Counted from the first letter of the stretch, positions 22,441 to 34,740 are shown. The stretch is DNA of 64,000 nt from Papio anubis (GCF_008728515.1 NC_044986.1:52936855-53000854); one strand, 5' to 3'. The notes: generated by a model from the letters alone, not told the origin. Numbers and translations: made by a program.

Positions 22441-23690
22441 CTTCCAAAGTCAAATAGCTAGCAAGAGGCTGGTAAAGGGTAAAATGTTTTCCTCCTCCAA
22501 ATGACCAGGTTTGGATCATACTCCTGAAAGACAGTCGTGGATGCCATAATCCCAAATGTTGAAATCTCAAAATATTAAAATATTTAAAGTCTAAATTTGT
22601 GATGTCCAAAATTTCAAAATCATAACCACAGGAGAGTTGTATCATGTTAGGGAGAAATATTACTTTTTTACTGCCTTACTTTTGAAATTAAATATGATTT
22701 AACGATTTGTGTATTTGTGCCAAGTTGACCAGGGGTAAGCTTGTGAACTTAATTTTAGATGTCAATTTAACTGGATTAAGGAAAACTTAGAAACCTGGTA
22801 AAGCGGTATTTTGGGTGTGTTTTCTGGACTATTTCCCCACAATTGCCCATAATCTGTCTTTATAATACACTTGTTTTATATCAAATTTTGGTTTTCATTT
22901 TTTTCTTTTCCTTTTCTTTAGATTTTTTCCACTAAATTGTCTGTATTATTTTTCACGATGTGCTATGCTATGTATTTCGCCTTCACATCATCTCCAATAC
23001 TGGAGAGATAAATTATGTAGACACTTTTAGAGAGTTCTAATTAGTTTCATTCCTTCTTTTTTTTTTTTTTTTTTTTTTTTCAAATTTGACTCCTCAAAAT
23101 ATATTATCAAAACATTGACTTTATGTTTAAGCCTTGTGTATGTATATAAAAACATTGAAACTTCCTCAGTTAATAAAGAGATGTCTTTTTTTGTACATCT
23201 ACATTTGTGAAAAGCATAATTTTTCAAGATCTTACCTTTTTTTGGTGACTGCAAATGCAGAGGTGATCCACTGCAGTTTTTGATAGATACTGTTAAAAGA
23301 CTTAAGCTGTTCCTCACAGCTTTTCAGATAACCAGAGTTATAGAGCTAAGTACACATAATTACTAACCATAGCTATATGCATTTATACACTTTCCTTTTC
23401 AGACTATTTCTTTATTACTATTGTTTCTCTGCTTATAACTGTTATACCCGTATGACTCTCATTTGTATACCTGAATGTTTTACGTTTGCAAAAATATGTG
23501 TTATTATTACTGATTTTATTGTGTAAAGTGGCCTATGAATTGTTTCATTGTGTTTTTACATGCTTCTTAAAAAATTCACTTTTTAAATGTATGTAAATAT
23601 ATTCTTTAAAATTATTATTATTGTTTTCACAATTATATTTTGGAGATTTTGATCCTTTGGAATTTTTTTTTTGGAAGGATAAAATCCCCC
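22441..23690. other. Possible decayed DNA transposon (MuDR-like?)
   Basis: 22535-22625 has repeated short phrases ('aatcccaaatgttgaaatct', 'caaaatattaaaatattt', 'tccaaaatttcaaaatca'), and 22755-22815 reads 'tgtcaatttaactggattaa' with 'cctggtaaagcggtattttg', like an MLT2-type LTR. That pairing recalls the Ricksha MuDR element, but I cannot confirm terminal repeats. The remainder to 23690 is AT-rich with a T24 tract at 23057-23080. No gene seen. Confidence 0.3.
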
Positions 23691-25200
23691 ACGTAATCAC
23701 ATAATTAGGAAAGGGAAACCAGAGTTCACTATGAATGAATCACCTAGTGTTCAGATTCTATTGCTGTGAATTCTAAATATTGGGTAAATTTATACCAGTT
23801 ATAATCTCTCAAAAAGTACATCTGTTTCCTCATTGGTTATAATACTATATATTTTATTTCTGTATTGCTTCAAAATTTCCAGATAATCTGAGGACTGTTG
23901 CACTAATGTGATTTGGAGTAAAATAGAAGTATATAGGCAGTAGCATTTTTACACATTCCCTGAAAAAGTGGTTCAGATGAATCCTTTGGGTTGCGTAATT
24001 AGATAAATGTACAATAGAAATGAGAAAGTAAGTAATTCTTCTAACATTACTTAAACAAAAGGCTTTTCTTGAGCAGAAAAGCTCTACTGAAGTCTTGCAT
24101 CCTAACTATATATATTTGGAACAATGTGATTAAAAAAAAAAACAAAAACAGTTAATATACTCAAGACTCTCCTTCTTTACCCCTTTCTCCCATGAGTTTT
24201 ATAGTTTCACCAACACTGGATCTACTATGCTATAATTCTAATCTGATTATTCGATGAGTAAACAGGTCAGAATTATAACACTGTAGAACAACAGACTGCA
24301 TTCTTTACTGTTTATCAAATTAAAATCTAATGCTAGTAAAAACAAGGATTTTTTTATCATAAATTTTAATTATTAAAGCTTTCGTACTTGAAAAAGAAAA
24401 ACCTTAACCAATTTAGCCCACTTAATCCCCAATTAATATAACTAAGCATACAGTTCAAAGAGTGGGACAAATTTAACTTCTGTAAACTTATTCACCTTGT
24501 TCCTTTTTGTTTATATAAGAAACTACATGCCAAATATTTTTGTAACTGAGAAAAAATCCTAAATTATCAGTCATACCTTCTTGAACAGAAATTCAGCATT
24601 TTAGAAACTCAAAATCTGAGAGCTGCTCAGGCATATCTGAGTGTAACTTATGACATAATTAGCACCAGAATGTCAACAAAATAAATCCTGCTCCTTAGCC
24701 AGTTCCTCCATAAATCACTTGCTTCTAAGGTAGTTATACTTAAATCCAAACTTGTGAAATGCTTTTTAATTTTGCCTCTTTAGAAGTCAAAAATTACAAA
24801 TGGCATTAGAAGTCAATGCCAGTACTTGCCACAAATTATCCTCCACTGATATGAACTTTAATGTGACTAGACACAGAGTTTAAGTATGGCCCTACCAATA
24901 TATTCCTCAGAGGAATTAAAGACCCATTATAAAAATATTCATTAGGAACCATATGTATCCATCATTATAATTCTGCTGAGTTCAGTGCTCCAAGACACTA
25001 GTTCTGAATCCCAGAATGGTGCTTCTTTAATGAAGCAACTGCTGAGGGGCACAAATCCAGTGGGATACCTCTATTAGCAAAAATAGAAGTTCAACAAAAT
25101 TGCCTCTATGACTGTAATCATTGCTTGCAATGATTCCACAATTGATTTTCATTTCATGAGGTTTAAAATTTGATTTTATCATATTTGACAGACCAAGTTA
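23691..25200. other. Unassigned AT-rich DNA
   Basis: About 1.5 kb without a repeat I can name and without an open frame above 60 codons. No structural RNA seen. Confidence 0.5.
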
Positions 25201-25566
25201 AAACTTTTTTTTTTCCTTCTTTTTAGAAACATTCTATTGATATATAATGATTGTACATATTTGGGGAATATGTGTGATATTTTGGTACATTTATAGAATG
25301 CCTAATGATCAAATCAGGGTAATGGGGATATCTGTTACTTCAGATATTCATTTTTTCTTATGTTAGGAACATTCTAATTATTCTCTTCTAGCTATTTTTA
25401 ACTATGCAATAAATTATTGTTAACTATAATCCCCATATTGTGCTATCGACCACTAACACCTACCTATTCCACCTATCTAACTGTATTTTTGTATCCTTTT
25501 TAACCAACTTCTCTTTATTCTCCCTTCTCCTCTTTTCTTCCCAGCCTCTAGTAACCAGCAATAACT
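25201..25566 (-). mobile_element. L1 3' UTR fragment (L1MA/L1PB type)
   Basis: Reverse L1 3' UTR from its poly(A) (T-run at 25206-25215): 'atgattgtacatatttgggg', 'tgatcaaatcagggtaatgg', 'gcaataaattattgttaact', 'tgtgctatcgaccactaaca', 'cccagcctctagtaaccagc'. Stops there, a 5' truncation. Confidence 0.88.
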
Positions 25567-26300
25567 TAATAAAGGCTTTACAGTTCTGTAAAACATTTAT
25601 ACTCGTTATTTTTAAATATTGAGAAATAGGCTTCAATTAAACAAATATACTCACTTGCATATTTGAAGAATTAGAAATATTTAGATGTCATTTACCAAGT
25701 AGACTGCTACACATATAGAAAATTTTCTATAATAAATACATTTATTATAGTTTCACATGGCACAATCATCTTAGATACATTCAGTGAGTATGGATTATTG
25801 TCCTTTGAGAATTTATAGTTCTTATTTTGAAATACTATTTTTTTAAATTTATAAGACAGTTTGGTTAAAATATTATTTAAGTATTTTTACATTATTTTAT
25901 TTAAAATATTTTATACTTATATAGCTATGTTTTGTTTAAATACTTTAAATTATATATATATATTTATAATATAAATCTTATTTAATGTAAAAAATTATGT
26001 AATGAAGACAATTATTCAGTTTGTGACCTTAAGGTGAGTCCTAGGTGCAAGAGAATTGGGGAAAATGACCCAAGCCTGGAGGGTCAATAGTGACTTCCTG
26101 AGAGTTCATATTAAATACAAGGAAACAGCAAACACAAAGCTCTAAAAGCCGGATAATTTTATATATAAACAAATAAACAGAGAATAAAAACTTGAAAGCA
26201 ATTTAAGATGACTAGAGGAAAAAAGCTGTAAGAAGGAAAATTAATAGAAGTTTTTATTTGATATAATATTTACCCTGTGTACCTAATATATAACAAGTAG
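25567..26300. other. Very AT-rich unassigned DNA
   Basis: Contains runs of TA/TAT near 25950-25975. No gene or named repeat. Confidence 0.5.
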
Positions 26301-26303
26301 ACC

Positions 26304-26322
26304 AAAAAAAAAAAAAAAAAAA
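26304..26322. repeat. (A)19 homopolymer
   Basis: Isolated A-run with no SINE or LINE body upstream that I can recognise. Confidence 0.9.
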
Positions 26323-26534
26323 GGAAAAGTACTTAGAAATCCATGGGTCAAGCTTGTAGAAGGACCTCAGCATATGTTAATTTACACTTTTCATCAAAAT
26401 GCAATAAAGATAGACTGAGATAAAAAGCTAACTCTTTCTTTCAATAATGAAGGGTGGTTACTGAGGGAAGATAGGAGTTGGCATTCAAGGGTATAGTTTT
26501 GGGGAGGAAACAGCATAGAATAATAATGATAATA

Positions 26535-26738
26535 ATAATAGGTTACACAATTTGCTATGAGCCTGGTACTTTTCTAAGAACTTTAAAAGAATTAATCGTT
26601 TAACCCTCATGAGAAACCCTGTGAGATATGTACTATTATCTCTCTCAGTTCTGGATGAGGAAAAAAAGAGAACAGGAAATAATAATAATTTGCCTACATA
26701 GCTGAGTCAGAGTTTGAAAGCAAGCTTAAGTAGTTCTG
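26535..26738 (-). mobile_element. MIR SINE, reverse
   Basis: 'gagcctggtacttttctaag', 'aattaatcgtttaaccctca', 'gtgagatatgtactattatc', 'gctgagtcagagtttgaaag' are reverse MIR blocks in order. Confidence 0.8.
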
Positions 26739-26855
26739 TGTTTGCATCTCAACTCTACCATCTACCAGCTGTATGGTTCTGAGTAAGTAGCTAACCTCTC
26801 TGAGCCTAAATTATCTCACATTAAAAACAGGGGGGTATAGCAGGAAAATTATGAC
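26739..26855 (+). mobile_element. MIR SINE, forward
   Basis: 'gcatctcaactctaccatct', 'accagctgtatggttctgag', 'taacctctctgagcctaaat' are forward MIR blocks. It starts where the reverse MIR ends, giving two MIRs head to head. Confidence 0.8.
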
Positions 26856-27849
26856 AAAATTTTAAAAATCATTATGTGCCTTCTAAGTCCCCAATAAAAT
26901 ATTAGTTCTCTTTCTACAATAAGTATGGCTCTCATTTATTTATTCTTTACTTGTGTACTGACTCTAACAAAATACTTAGCCAAAGACATGGAAAGACACC
27001 TCAGAATGTTAACACTCACTACTGCTGAGATAAAAAATATGAGTAGGCTGGTATGAAGTAAGAGATATTTCTGATGACCAAGCCAAGCCCTTCAATTGGT
27101 TTTGATCCTTTGGGGGAAATATAAGAAGTAAAAGAAAACTCACAAAAAGCTGAGAATAAGCTCTACTATTTTCCAGACCCCAAATCATCCAGTAGTATAG
27201 ATGAGTAGAATTTGCAGATATTAAGCATTTAACACATCCTAGTTTATTTAGACCACTTAGCCAAGTCATACAACAGGTACCCCAGACATGTCACACATCT
27301 TTTAAGTACCTTACAAGTTCTCTATTACTCAGGCTCAATAAACGCCTTTTCATTGTAATCTTAAACCATATATGTAATTTCACTTTTGTTCTTATCTTTT
27401 AGACCTTCTGGTATTCCTACTCTATATTCCATCCACTTGGGGTCACTCTGATTGTGCCCTTATTTTGTGTTGATTTCCACTTCCTCCATTATATTTTATT
27501 TCAACATCAAAAATATGGAATAAGACTCTATAACTTTGATAAACAGGAGCACCTCAGAAATTTTAATAGTCTGTAACCTGTTCTTGTCTTGATGATCAGG
27601 GCAATTTCAAACAGAACTCTAAAGTCTATCTTGTTAGTCCACAGGTCATGCCACACTATCTACAAAGCCATCAAATAAAATGTAATTTATATAATACATA
27701 CTCCACCATCTACCATTATTTTAACAGGGAAATTTTTAAAGTTCATGAAAAACTGAATTAAAAAAAAATTAATTTTATTTCCCAACATGAACTCAATTTA
27801 TTTAGAACACTTTTTATAACCAATAAAACCAGCTATTCAGTCTATCCTC
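26856..27849. other. Unassigned AT-rich DNA
   Basis: Only short frames, such as 86 codons on the minus strand at 27009-27269, with no family resemblance. No repeat named. Confidence 0.5.
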
Positions 27850-27865
27850 AAAGAACTGAGGGTGG

Positions 27866-28130
27866 GCTGGGCGCACACTTTGGGAGGCCGAGGTGGGCTG
27901 ATTATGAGGTCAAGAGATCGAGACCATTTGACCAACATGGTGAAACTCCATCTCTACTAAAAATACAAAAATTAGCTGGGTGTGGTGGTGGACGCCTATA
28001 GTCCCAGCTACTCAGGAGGCTGAGGCAAGAGAATCGCTTGAACTCGGAAGACGGAGGTTGGAGTGAGCCGAGATTGTGCCACTGCATTCCACCCTGGCAA
28101 CAGAGCAAGACTCCATCTAAAAAAAAAAAA
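27866..28130 (+). mobile_element. AluS-like SINE with perfect TSD
   Basis: Forward Alu starting 'gctgggcgcacactttggga': about 23 bases of the left arm after 'ggcgc' are missing. It ends in A12. Perfect TSDs 'aaagaactgagggtgg' lie at 27849-27864 and about 28128-28143, which shows that the deletion happened within the Alu, before or after insertion, and not at its boundary. Confidence 0.96.
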
Positions 28131-28149
28131 GAACTGAGGGTGGTCCTGG

Positions 28150-29302
28150 AAATTTAACCATGTCAATACAGACTTTTGTACATTATGGCCTGAAAAAAAA
28201 AGTGTTTTTTACCAATGTTTTTATGTTAAGAAACAAAAGGAAATCAAAAAGAGCTAAATTAGAACTATAAGGTGGATGCCTAATGATTTCCCATCAAATC
28301 TCTTGCAAAATCCTCTGTGTTAAATGAGAGGAATGTGCAGGAGCATTGTCATGATAGAGAAGAACTCTCTGGTGAGGCTATCCTGGGCATTATTCTGTTA
28401 AAATTTTGGCTGGCTTTCTCAAACACTCCCATAATAGGCAGATGTTATAATTATTTGATCCTCCATAAAGGCAATATGTGAAATGCCTTGAGCATCCCAA
28501 ACACTGTTTTCATTACTTTTGCTTTTGACTACTCCAGTTTTGCCTTGACTAGACTACTTTCACTTTTTGGTAGCCATTACTTTGATTGGACTTTGTCTTC
28601 AGTATGGTACTTTAAGCCATGTTTCATCTCCTCTTACAGTTCTTCAAGAAATACTTCAAGATCTTGATCCCACTTAAAAAAAAAATGTAATTGAAAGCTC
28701 TGCTCTTGCCTGAAGCTGATCTGGGTGCAATAATTTTGGTACCCATTGACAGGAGTTTGCTCAACTTTAATTTTTTGGTCAGAATTGTATGAGCTGAACC
28801 AATTAAGCTGTCTATGGTGTTTCTTATTATTTGTGCTGTACATGGTTGGTCCTCTTGAATCAGAACACAAATAAGATGATTTTTTTTTCCCTCACAAATT
28901 GATGTGGATGGTCTGCTGCTATGGATGCTATGGACTGAATCTTCAACATTGTTTTGTTTCTTCTTAAAACAAGTTACCCATTTGTAAACTGCTGATTTAG
29001 GGGGGATTGGAGGCATTGTTTCCATTAACTTTACATGAAGCATCAATGATTTCACCATTATTCTTCCACACAAGCTTTACTATAAATTTGATGATAGTTC
29101 TTACCTCCATTTTAGCATAATTCATGTTGCTCTGATTGGGGCCTTTTTCAAATCGATATCTCATCCTTCTTTCTACCTCAGACTAGATCCTATTCAGACA
29201 TGTTATAAGTTAGAACAAGTTTATTTTGGTGCAGAAAATTTTAAATCCATGTATAATTTTTTTTCATAATATGCATTTTCCATGAACTTTATAAAGTCTC
29301 TT
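28150..29302 (-). mobile_element. Hsmar2-like mariner, inactivated
   Basis: Read on the minus strand from about 29302: terminal sequence 'gactttataaagttcatgga', an N-terminal transposase region, then a diverged transposase body down to 28150. The right terminal inverted repeat at the 3' end of the element is not clear, so that end may be truncated. The same terminal motif occurs in the plus-strand copy at 53103, which supports the family call. Confidence 0.85.
28624..29073 (-). pseudogene. Mariner transposase N-terminal remnant
   Basis: A 149-codon frame with the mariner paired-type DNA-binding region: 'VYKWVTCFKKKQNNVEDSVH', 'SSRPSTSICE', 'LIQEDQPCTAQIIRNTIDSL', then 'LTKKLKLSKL'. Mariner transposases are about 345 residues with a DDD catalytic core. 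The frame ends before the core, and the downstream body is interrupted, so it cannot encode an active enzyme. Confidence 0.85.
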
Positions 29303-30354
29303 ATGTCTCTTAACATAAGATACTGTTTTTATTTCTGCATGTTATTTTTTACATTCTATTTTTTGTTGTTATTAATAACAAAGAAGAAAACTCAAGAGAT
29401 AATTCTGATATGTACTCAAGTTTAAAAACCATGGCTTTACATAAAAATTTGACATAAATAAGAGAAAATGGGCAGCAAATGTTTGTAAGCTGAGAGAAGG
29501 TAGTTTCTAAGTTTTGCACTGTTCAGAGAAATTCACCTTCAACAGCAAAACAATTTCCCACTGTTTTATAATTATTATCTATAAAATGTCATTGTGAGCC
29601 TTTGCAGTAAATTCTTTAATTTTATGTTGTTTCAGCATCCATTCTGAGTACAAGTTTAACTTTCTCATACTAGAAGCAGTGCTTAGTCTCCTTTGACACA
29701 GCTTCCAGTTAAACGTCACAGCCAAATGGCTCCAGTTGGTGCCTAGAAGTAAGAACTTAGAGGCATCTCTCCCATCTAGCATTCTGGGCTCCCACTTTCC
29801 TGCTGCTTTATTTAATAAACCTTACAATTATTTGCCCAATAACTTAGACTAATTCAAATCCTGTTCCCTTGCATATACTGCAAGTGGCAAAGATGCTTCT
29901 CTCTCTCACTTCCTGATTCTTTATTTTTACCTTGCATGACCTGGGGGACAAAGGACTGCCAAATTATACCCTCCTTGCCCAAGAGATGTAAGTCAAAAAC
30001 TTTGAACTTGTTTTTGTTGTGGTGGTGCATTGAATTTGTGCCTTCCATTTGAAAAACTAGGGGCTGCCCCAGGCTGGTTTTACCCCAGCCTACCAGAAAA
30101 AGGGGAGGGAGTGATGACACAAGTTTGGCTTCCAGAGTCACAGTGATGGTCAGGCAGACCTAAACTGAATACAAGCCAGATAAGAGCCACAAGTTTGTCT
30201 GTCAGTGTAAACAAGTTCCCTGTATGAGGCATCCTTGGTAGAGAGTCCCACAATCACAAGGAAACATTAGGCTACTTGCCAGGTAAATGAATTATCCCAG
30301 GAAAGGCACTGTAGACACCCACATCTAGCTCCTCTTCATACCCCAGTTTTGCTG
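29303..30354. other. Unassigned DNA
   Basis: Includes frames at 29579-29782 and 29854-30141 on the minus strand with no recognisable domain. The stretch 29830-30330 is richer in GC than its neighbours and could be an old LTR, but I could not name one. Confidence 0.45.
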
Positions 30355-30545
30355 AGGGCTCTCAAAACATCCTTTAACTTGCATATTCTCATGTAATCCT
30401 TACAGCATTATAAGGTATACATTTTTATTACTCTCATTTTACAGATGAAAAAAATGGCAAAGATTAAGAAATGCTCCCAAGTCTATACACCTAGCAAGTA
30501 TTGAAATCATTGTAAATGCAGTTTCGCTGACTCAAGACACAGAAT
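30355..30545 (-). mobile_element. MIR SINE, reverse
   Basis: 'tttaacttgcatattctcat', 'gtaatccttacagcattata', 'ttttattactctcattttac', 'agatgaaaaaaatggcaaag' follow reverse MIR. Confidence 0.8.
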
Positions 30546-30599
30546 TTTCAAACAGTATATAAGAACAGCATATTTGACAACATGAAAAATGGCAAAAAA

Positions 30600-30735
30600 A
30601 AAAAACCCACAATCTGGAATGAGAAAACCCATATTTTACTTTCAAATTTCCCATTTAGTAACTGAGTATTCATGAAAAAACTCACTATCCCTAAGTAAAT
30701 CTCAGTATTTTCATTTCTTTAGAAAATACAACGTA
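30600..30735 (+). mobile_element. MIR SINE, forward
   Basis: 'tactttcaaatttcccattt', 'agtaactgagtattcatgaa', 'tctcagtattttcatttctt' resemble forward MIR around its core. It follows a reverse MIR by only ~55 bp. Confidence 0.55.
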
Positions 30736-32213
30736 TGAGGTTGTGCATTCACTAAGATAACAGTGGAGGTAATAACAAATGTCAGTGGTTTAATAATACA
30801 GAAGTTTACTTTTCATTTACCTAAAGTCCAGAGAGTTTTCTGATCAGCAGGTAGTTCTAGTCCAAAAAGGGTTTCAGTATCTTTCTATGCTGTGACAATA
30901 CCAACGCCCAGCTCCAATGTTCTTCCTAGTATTTGTCTCTATTCTACCCAGATAAATTAACATAGAGTATCATTATAAGATATATTTTTACCATACATAT
31001 CACTCACTGACTAGAACTCAATCACACGGTTATTCCTAATTTCTATGTAGTCTTCAAAATGTAGTGTGTCTATGTTCCCAAGAAGAAAAGGTAACAGCTT
31101 TGATCTGAGTCAGCAATCTCCTCCATAAAGTGTATATGTAAAAATCCATTTCTTGGATAATTAGTCATTAGTTGTTATTATTGTCATGTTAAGCCTTCAG
31201 TGCCCTTGGAAGTGCTGAACTTTTAAAGCAATATGTAGGATTCAAGAGTATAAACCTTTGTGGAGCTAGCCAATACTGAAACAAAGAGGGCATTTTAATA
31301 TAGAAAAATGCAAAACAAAAAGTGAATTACCTTAAGTAGACAGCTACATGGCATTTCTCCAAAACAAAATGTCTTTTTTTTTTTTTTTTTGGCTAAACTA
31401 AGGTTAAGTAACCATCCGGAGAGAATCCCGAAGCAGGAGGGTGTGCTACATAAAGATCTTTGTCTCTTTTATTACAAACTACCCCATTTGCATTCCAAAT
31501 ACCTGCAACTGATCTAATTAAAGCCTGAAGAGGGAAAAAGAGAAAAGAGATGATTTAATTCAACATATAATTATTACAGAACTGGGCACCTTTTTTCAAT
31601 AAATGAAAAAACAATGAATAACTTTTCATATACGAATTGAATAACTCCAGTTGAACCAATATTTTTAAAAATGATACATACACTCATATGCCCACTAAAG
31701 AGACAAAAACGGTATTCAGAATATTTAACTGGCTGAGTATTTTCTCACTCCCTGAGAGATTATCTCTCTACACTGAAATATCTATAGAGAGATAACTTTA
31801 CAAAATGTGCACATATCCACAAATTTTCAAAGAATCTGAGACTATTTATAAAGTCTAATACCAACAAAAAGAGGATTATATCTTAACAGATTAACAAATA
31901 ATATGGAACTGAATTGAGGTGCTCTCAAAAGCCAGACTAAGGCTTTACTCTAAAATCTAAACTAGTATCTGTATCCACATTAGAAGATTAGTAATCTGTG
32001 AGAGTAGAATAAGATGCTGTGCATAAGTGTACGATGGACTAGTTTGGCAAAATTCAGCATTCTAAACCTTGTGATTTGGAAATTTACTGATTATCATCAT
32101 GCAGAAAACAGATGTATGCTCTGCATGGAAACAGGGTACAATAGTAAAAAATGTTGACTAATTATGAGTGTCAGGAGAGAGAGAAAGAAATACAAGTTTG
32201 TTGTCCCTACTCA
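30736..32213. other. Unassigned AT-rich DNA with small hairpin
   Basis: No gene or confidently named repeat. A T-run lies at 31375-31391. A perfect 11-bp stem (ttatctctcta at 31760-31770 and tagagagataa at 31785-31795) with a 14-base loop is probably chance or a remnant of an inverted element. Confidence 0.5.
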
Positions 32214-32297
32214 TGAAGGGGTGGCCTGCCCCTCCACACCTGTGGGCGTTTCTCCTTAGGTAGAACGAGAGACTCCAGAAAAGAAATGAGACACAGA

Positions 32298-32331
32298 GAC
32301 AAAGTATAGAGAAAGACAAAGTATAGAGAAA
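32298..32331. repeat. Perfect 17-bp tandem duplication
   Basis: 'gacaaagtatagagaaa' occurs twice in a row. It lies in the LTR region that normally has one copy of 'tttctctatactttgtc' on the other strand. Confidence 0.95.
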
Positions 32332-32667
32332 GAAAAAGTGGGCCCAGGGGACCGGCGCTCAGCATACAGAGGACCCGGGCCAGCACGAGTCTCTGAGTTC
32401 CCTCAGTATTTATTGATCATTATCTTTACCATCTTAGAAAAGGGAAGTGGCAAGATAATAGGATCATAGTAGGGAGAAAGTCAGCAGAAAGACATGTGAA
32501 TAAAGATCTCTGTGACATGAATAAGTTTAAGGAAAAGTGCTGTGCCTTAATATGCATATGTAAACATCTCCATAAACCTTTTTAGTGCATAAAGAGCAGT
32601 ATTGCCACTAGCACATCCCACCTTCAGCCCCAAGGCGGTTTTCTCCCATCTTAGTAAATAGAACATA

Positions 32668-33097
32668 CAATCAGGTTTTTTTTTTGTTTCTTTTTATTAT
32701 TATTATTATTATTATACTTTAAGTTCTAGGGTACATGTGCATAACGTGCAGGTTGTTTGTTACATATGTATACTTGTGCCATGTTGCTGTGTTGCACCCA
32801 TCAACTCGTCAGCACCCATCAACTCGTCATTTACATCAGGTATAACTCCCAATGCAATCCCTCCCCACCCCCCATGATAGGTCCCAGTGTGTGATGTTCC
32901 CCTTCCCGAGTCCAAGTGATCTCATTGTTCAGTTCCCACCTATGAGTGAGAACATGCGGTGTTTGGTTTTCTGTTCTTGTGATAGTTTGCTAAGAATGAT
33001 GGTTTCCAGCTGCATCCATGTCCCTACAAAGGACACAAACTCATCCTTTTTTATGGCTGCATAGTATTCCATGGTGTATATGTGCCACATTTTCTCA
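32668..33097 (-). mobile_element. L1PA 3' end inside the HERV-K LTR
   Basis: Starts with a T/TTA-rich reversed poly(A) region ('tttttattattattattatt'), then the 3' UTR 'agttctagggtacatgtgca', the G-rich tract complement and the 'tcctttttatggctgcatag' region. It stops at about 33097, where LTR sequence resumes ('atcgagatgttccattgccc'). No TSD longer than a few T residues is visible, so limits are good to about 5 bp. It contains a perfect 18-bp tandem duplication, 32794-32829 ('gcacccatcaactcgtca' twice). Confidence 0.92.
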
Positions 33098-33600
33098 TAT
33101 CGAGATGTTCCATTGCCCAGGGACCAGCAGGAGACAGATGCTTTTCTCTATCTCAACTGCCAAGAGGCCTTCTTTCCTCTTATACTAGTCCTCCTCAGCA
33201 CAGACCCTTCACGAGGTGTCAGGCTGGGGGACGATTAGGTCTTTCCCTTCCCACGAGGCCATATTTCAGACTATCACCTTGGACAATACCTAGCTTTCCT
33301 CGGCAGAGGTCCCTGAGACCTTCCGCAGTGTATGTGTCCCTGGGTACTTGAGATTAAGAGAATGGTGATGACTTTTAACCAGCAAGCTGCCTTCAGGCAC
33401 TTGTTTAACAAAGCACAGCCCGCACAGCCCAAATCTGTTAAACCTTGAGTCACCACAGCACATGTCTCTTGCAAGGACAGTGTTGGGGGTAGGGTTACAG
33501 ATTAACAGCATCTCAAATACAAAACAAAATGGAGTCTCTTATGTCTACTTCTTTCTATATAGACACAGTAACAGTCTGATCGCTCTTTCTTTTCTCTACA

Positions 33601-34274
33601 CATTCAGTTTAGCATTTTAACATTGTTCAAGATGGACGGAGTTCTGGCTAATCTTAGGTAAACAATCAGATTGCAAAAGTTAGATTACCTTACCTGAGAG
33701 ATACTTAAATCAGTTAATTTACTTCTTGTTCTCTATTCAAACTTCTTAGAACTTTTCTTTCAATGTGTTTTCCCTAGAGAGAGAGAACATGATGAAGAGC
33801 CCCAAACACTGAGTCTCTTGACAGTTTTTGCTGTAAAAATGAACAATGACATATTGCTTTATCTATGTCATTGGTTTATAACTATCAGTCTCTGTGAAAT
33901 TGATTAATGTGAGTCTGTCCACAGAGACAGCTTGCATCTTAAAGTGCAAACAAATTGAACTTGGAAGACTGTAATCTAGTCTATGCCTTATGACAAATCC
34001 TCGAAGGCAAATGCAACTGAGTTTTGGAGCAACCAGCTCCTCCTGCACATATAACATAACCTGGTTCTAGTGTCCTGCTTTCTTAGAAAATCTTGGTTGC
34101 AAAATTTTGTTTCATAATTTTCTAAATTTCTTCAACCTGGACATTTAATTCTAGATTATTGTGAGACTATTTAATTTACGGGTCATTTAAGTTCTAGATT
34201 GTTTTCCTCTTCTCTTTCTTGATTCTTAGTTGAGGGCATGAGTGTATAAAATAGAAAATGAGGAAAATATTGGA
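33601..34274. other. Unassigned AT-rich DNA
   Basis: No gene or named repeat seen. Confidence 0.5.
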
Positions 34275-34740
34275 TTGTTAGCAAATAGCAGGGACTTCAT
34301 CTAGGTCCTGTTGCCCACCATATAGAAAGCCAATCACTGAGACAATAAGTATTGCCAGGGAAGAAAGGTTTATTCAGGTGGTGCATTCAATGAGATGGGA
34401 GGTAAGTCACAAACCCATCACCTCAACTGACTGAAATTAGAAGTTAATATAGTGGAGGAAGGATGTTAACTATGTGTGGGAAAACAAAATTAGGAAGCAG
34501 TAAAGAAAAGGAGTTGGTTCACAGGCAGTAGGTTGTCAGTTAGGCAATCATAATGGATTAGGGGTCTGGCATCTTACTGTTCAGATGCAGTGATCTGGTG
34601 AGTTTCAGTTCCTTGACACTGTCTGGGAGGCCTGATGGTTGGTTTCCTGAGGAAGAAACTCATATAAAACAAATGTAAGTTTTTCAGGTTTCAAGACTGG
34701 AAGGGTCAATTTCTAGGTATATCCAAAATAAACCATAAAC
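34275..34740 (-). mobile_element. Candidate ERV LTR
   Basis: The minus strand contains an AATAAA (complement of 'gtttattc' near 34367) followed by 'cctttcttccctggcaatac', 'ggtgggcaacaggacctaga', a pattern common at the 3' end of ERV LTRs. Boundaries and family are uncertain. Confidence 0.35.

Larger units (their letters stand above)
32214..33600 (-). mobile_element. HERV-K (ERV2) solo LTR, split by an L1
   Basis: On the minus strand the LTR starts 'tgtagagaaaagaaagagcg' (33600 side), continues 'actgttactgtgtctatata', 'ggtctgtgctgaggagg', and ends 'aggccaccccttca' (32214). These match LTR5/LTR13-like LTRs of the HERV-K superfamily; about 960 bp remain once the L1 at 32668-33097 is removed. 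Flanks tactca (32208-32213) and cattca (33601-33606) agree at 4 of 6 bases, a plausible decayed 6-bp TSD. No viral gene is present. Confidence 0.88.

Noticed and set aside
31760..31795. Perfect 11-bp hairpin as a terminator or regulatory element
   Set aside because: Isolated, short, in AT-rich eukaryotic DNA with no associated transcript feature; likely chance.
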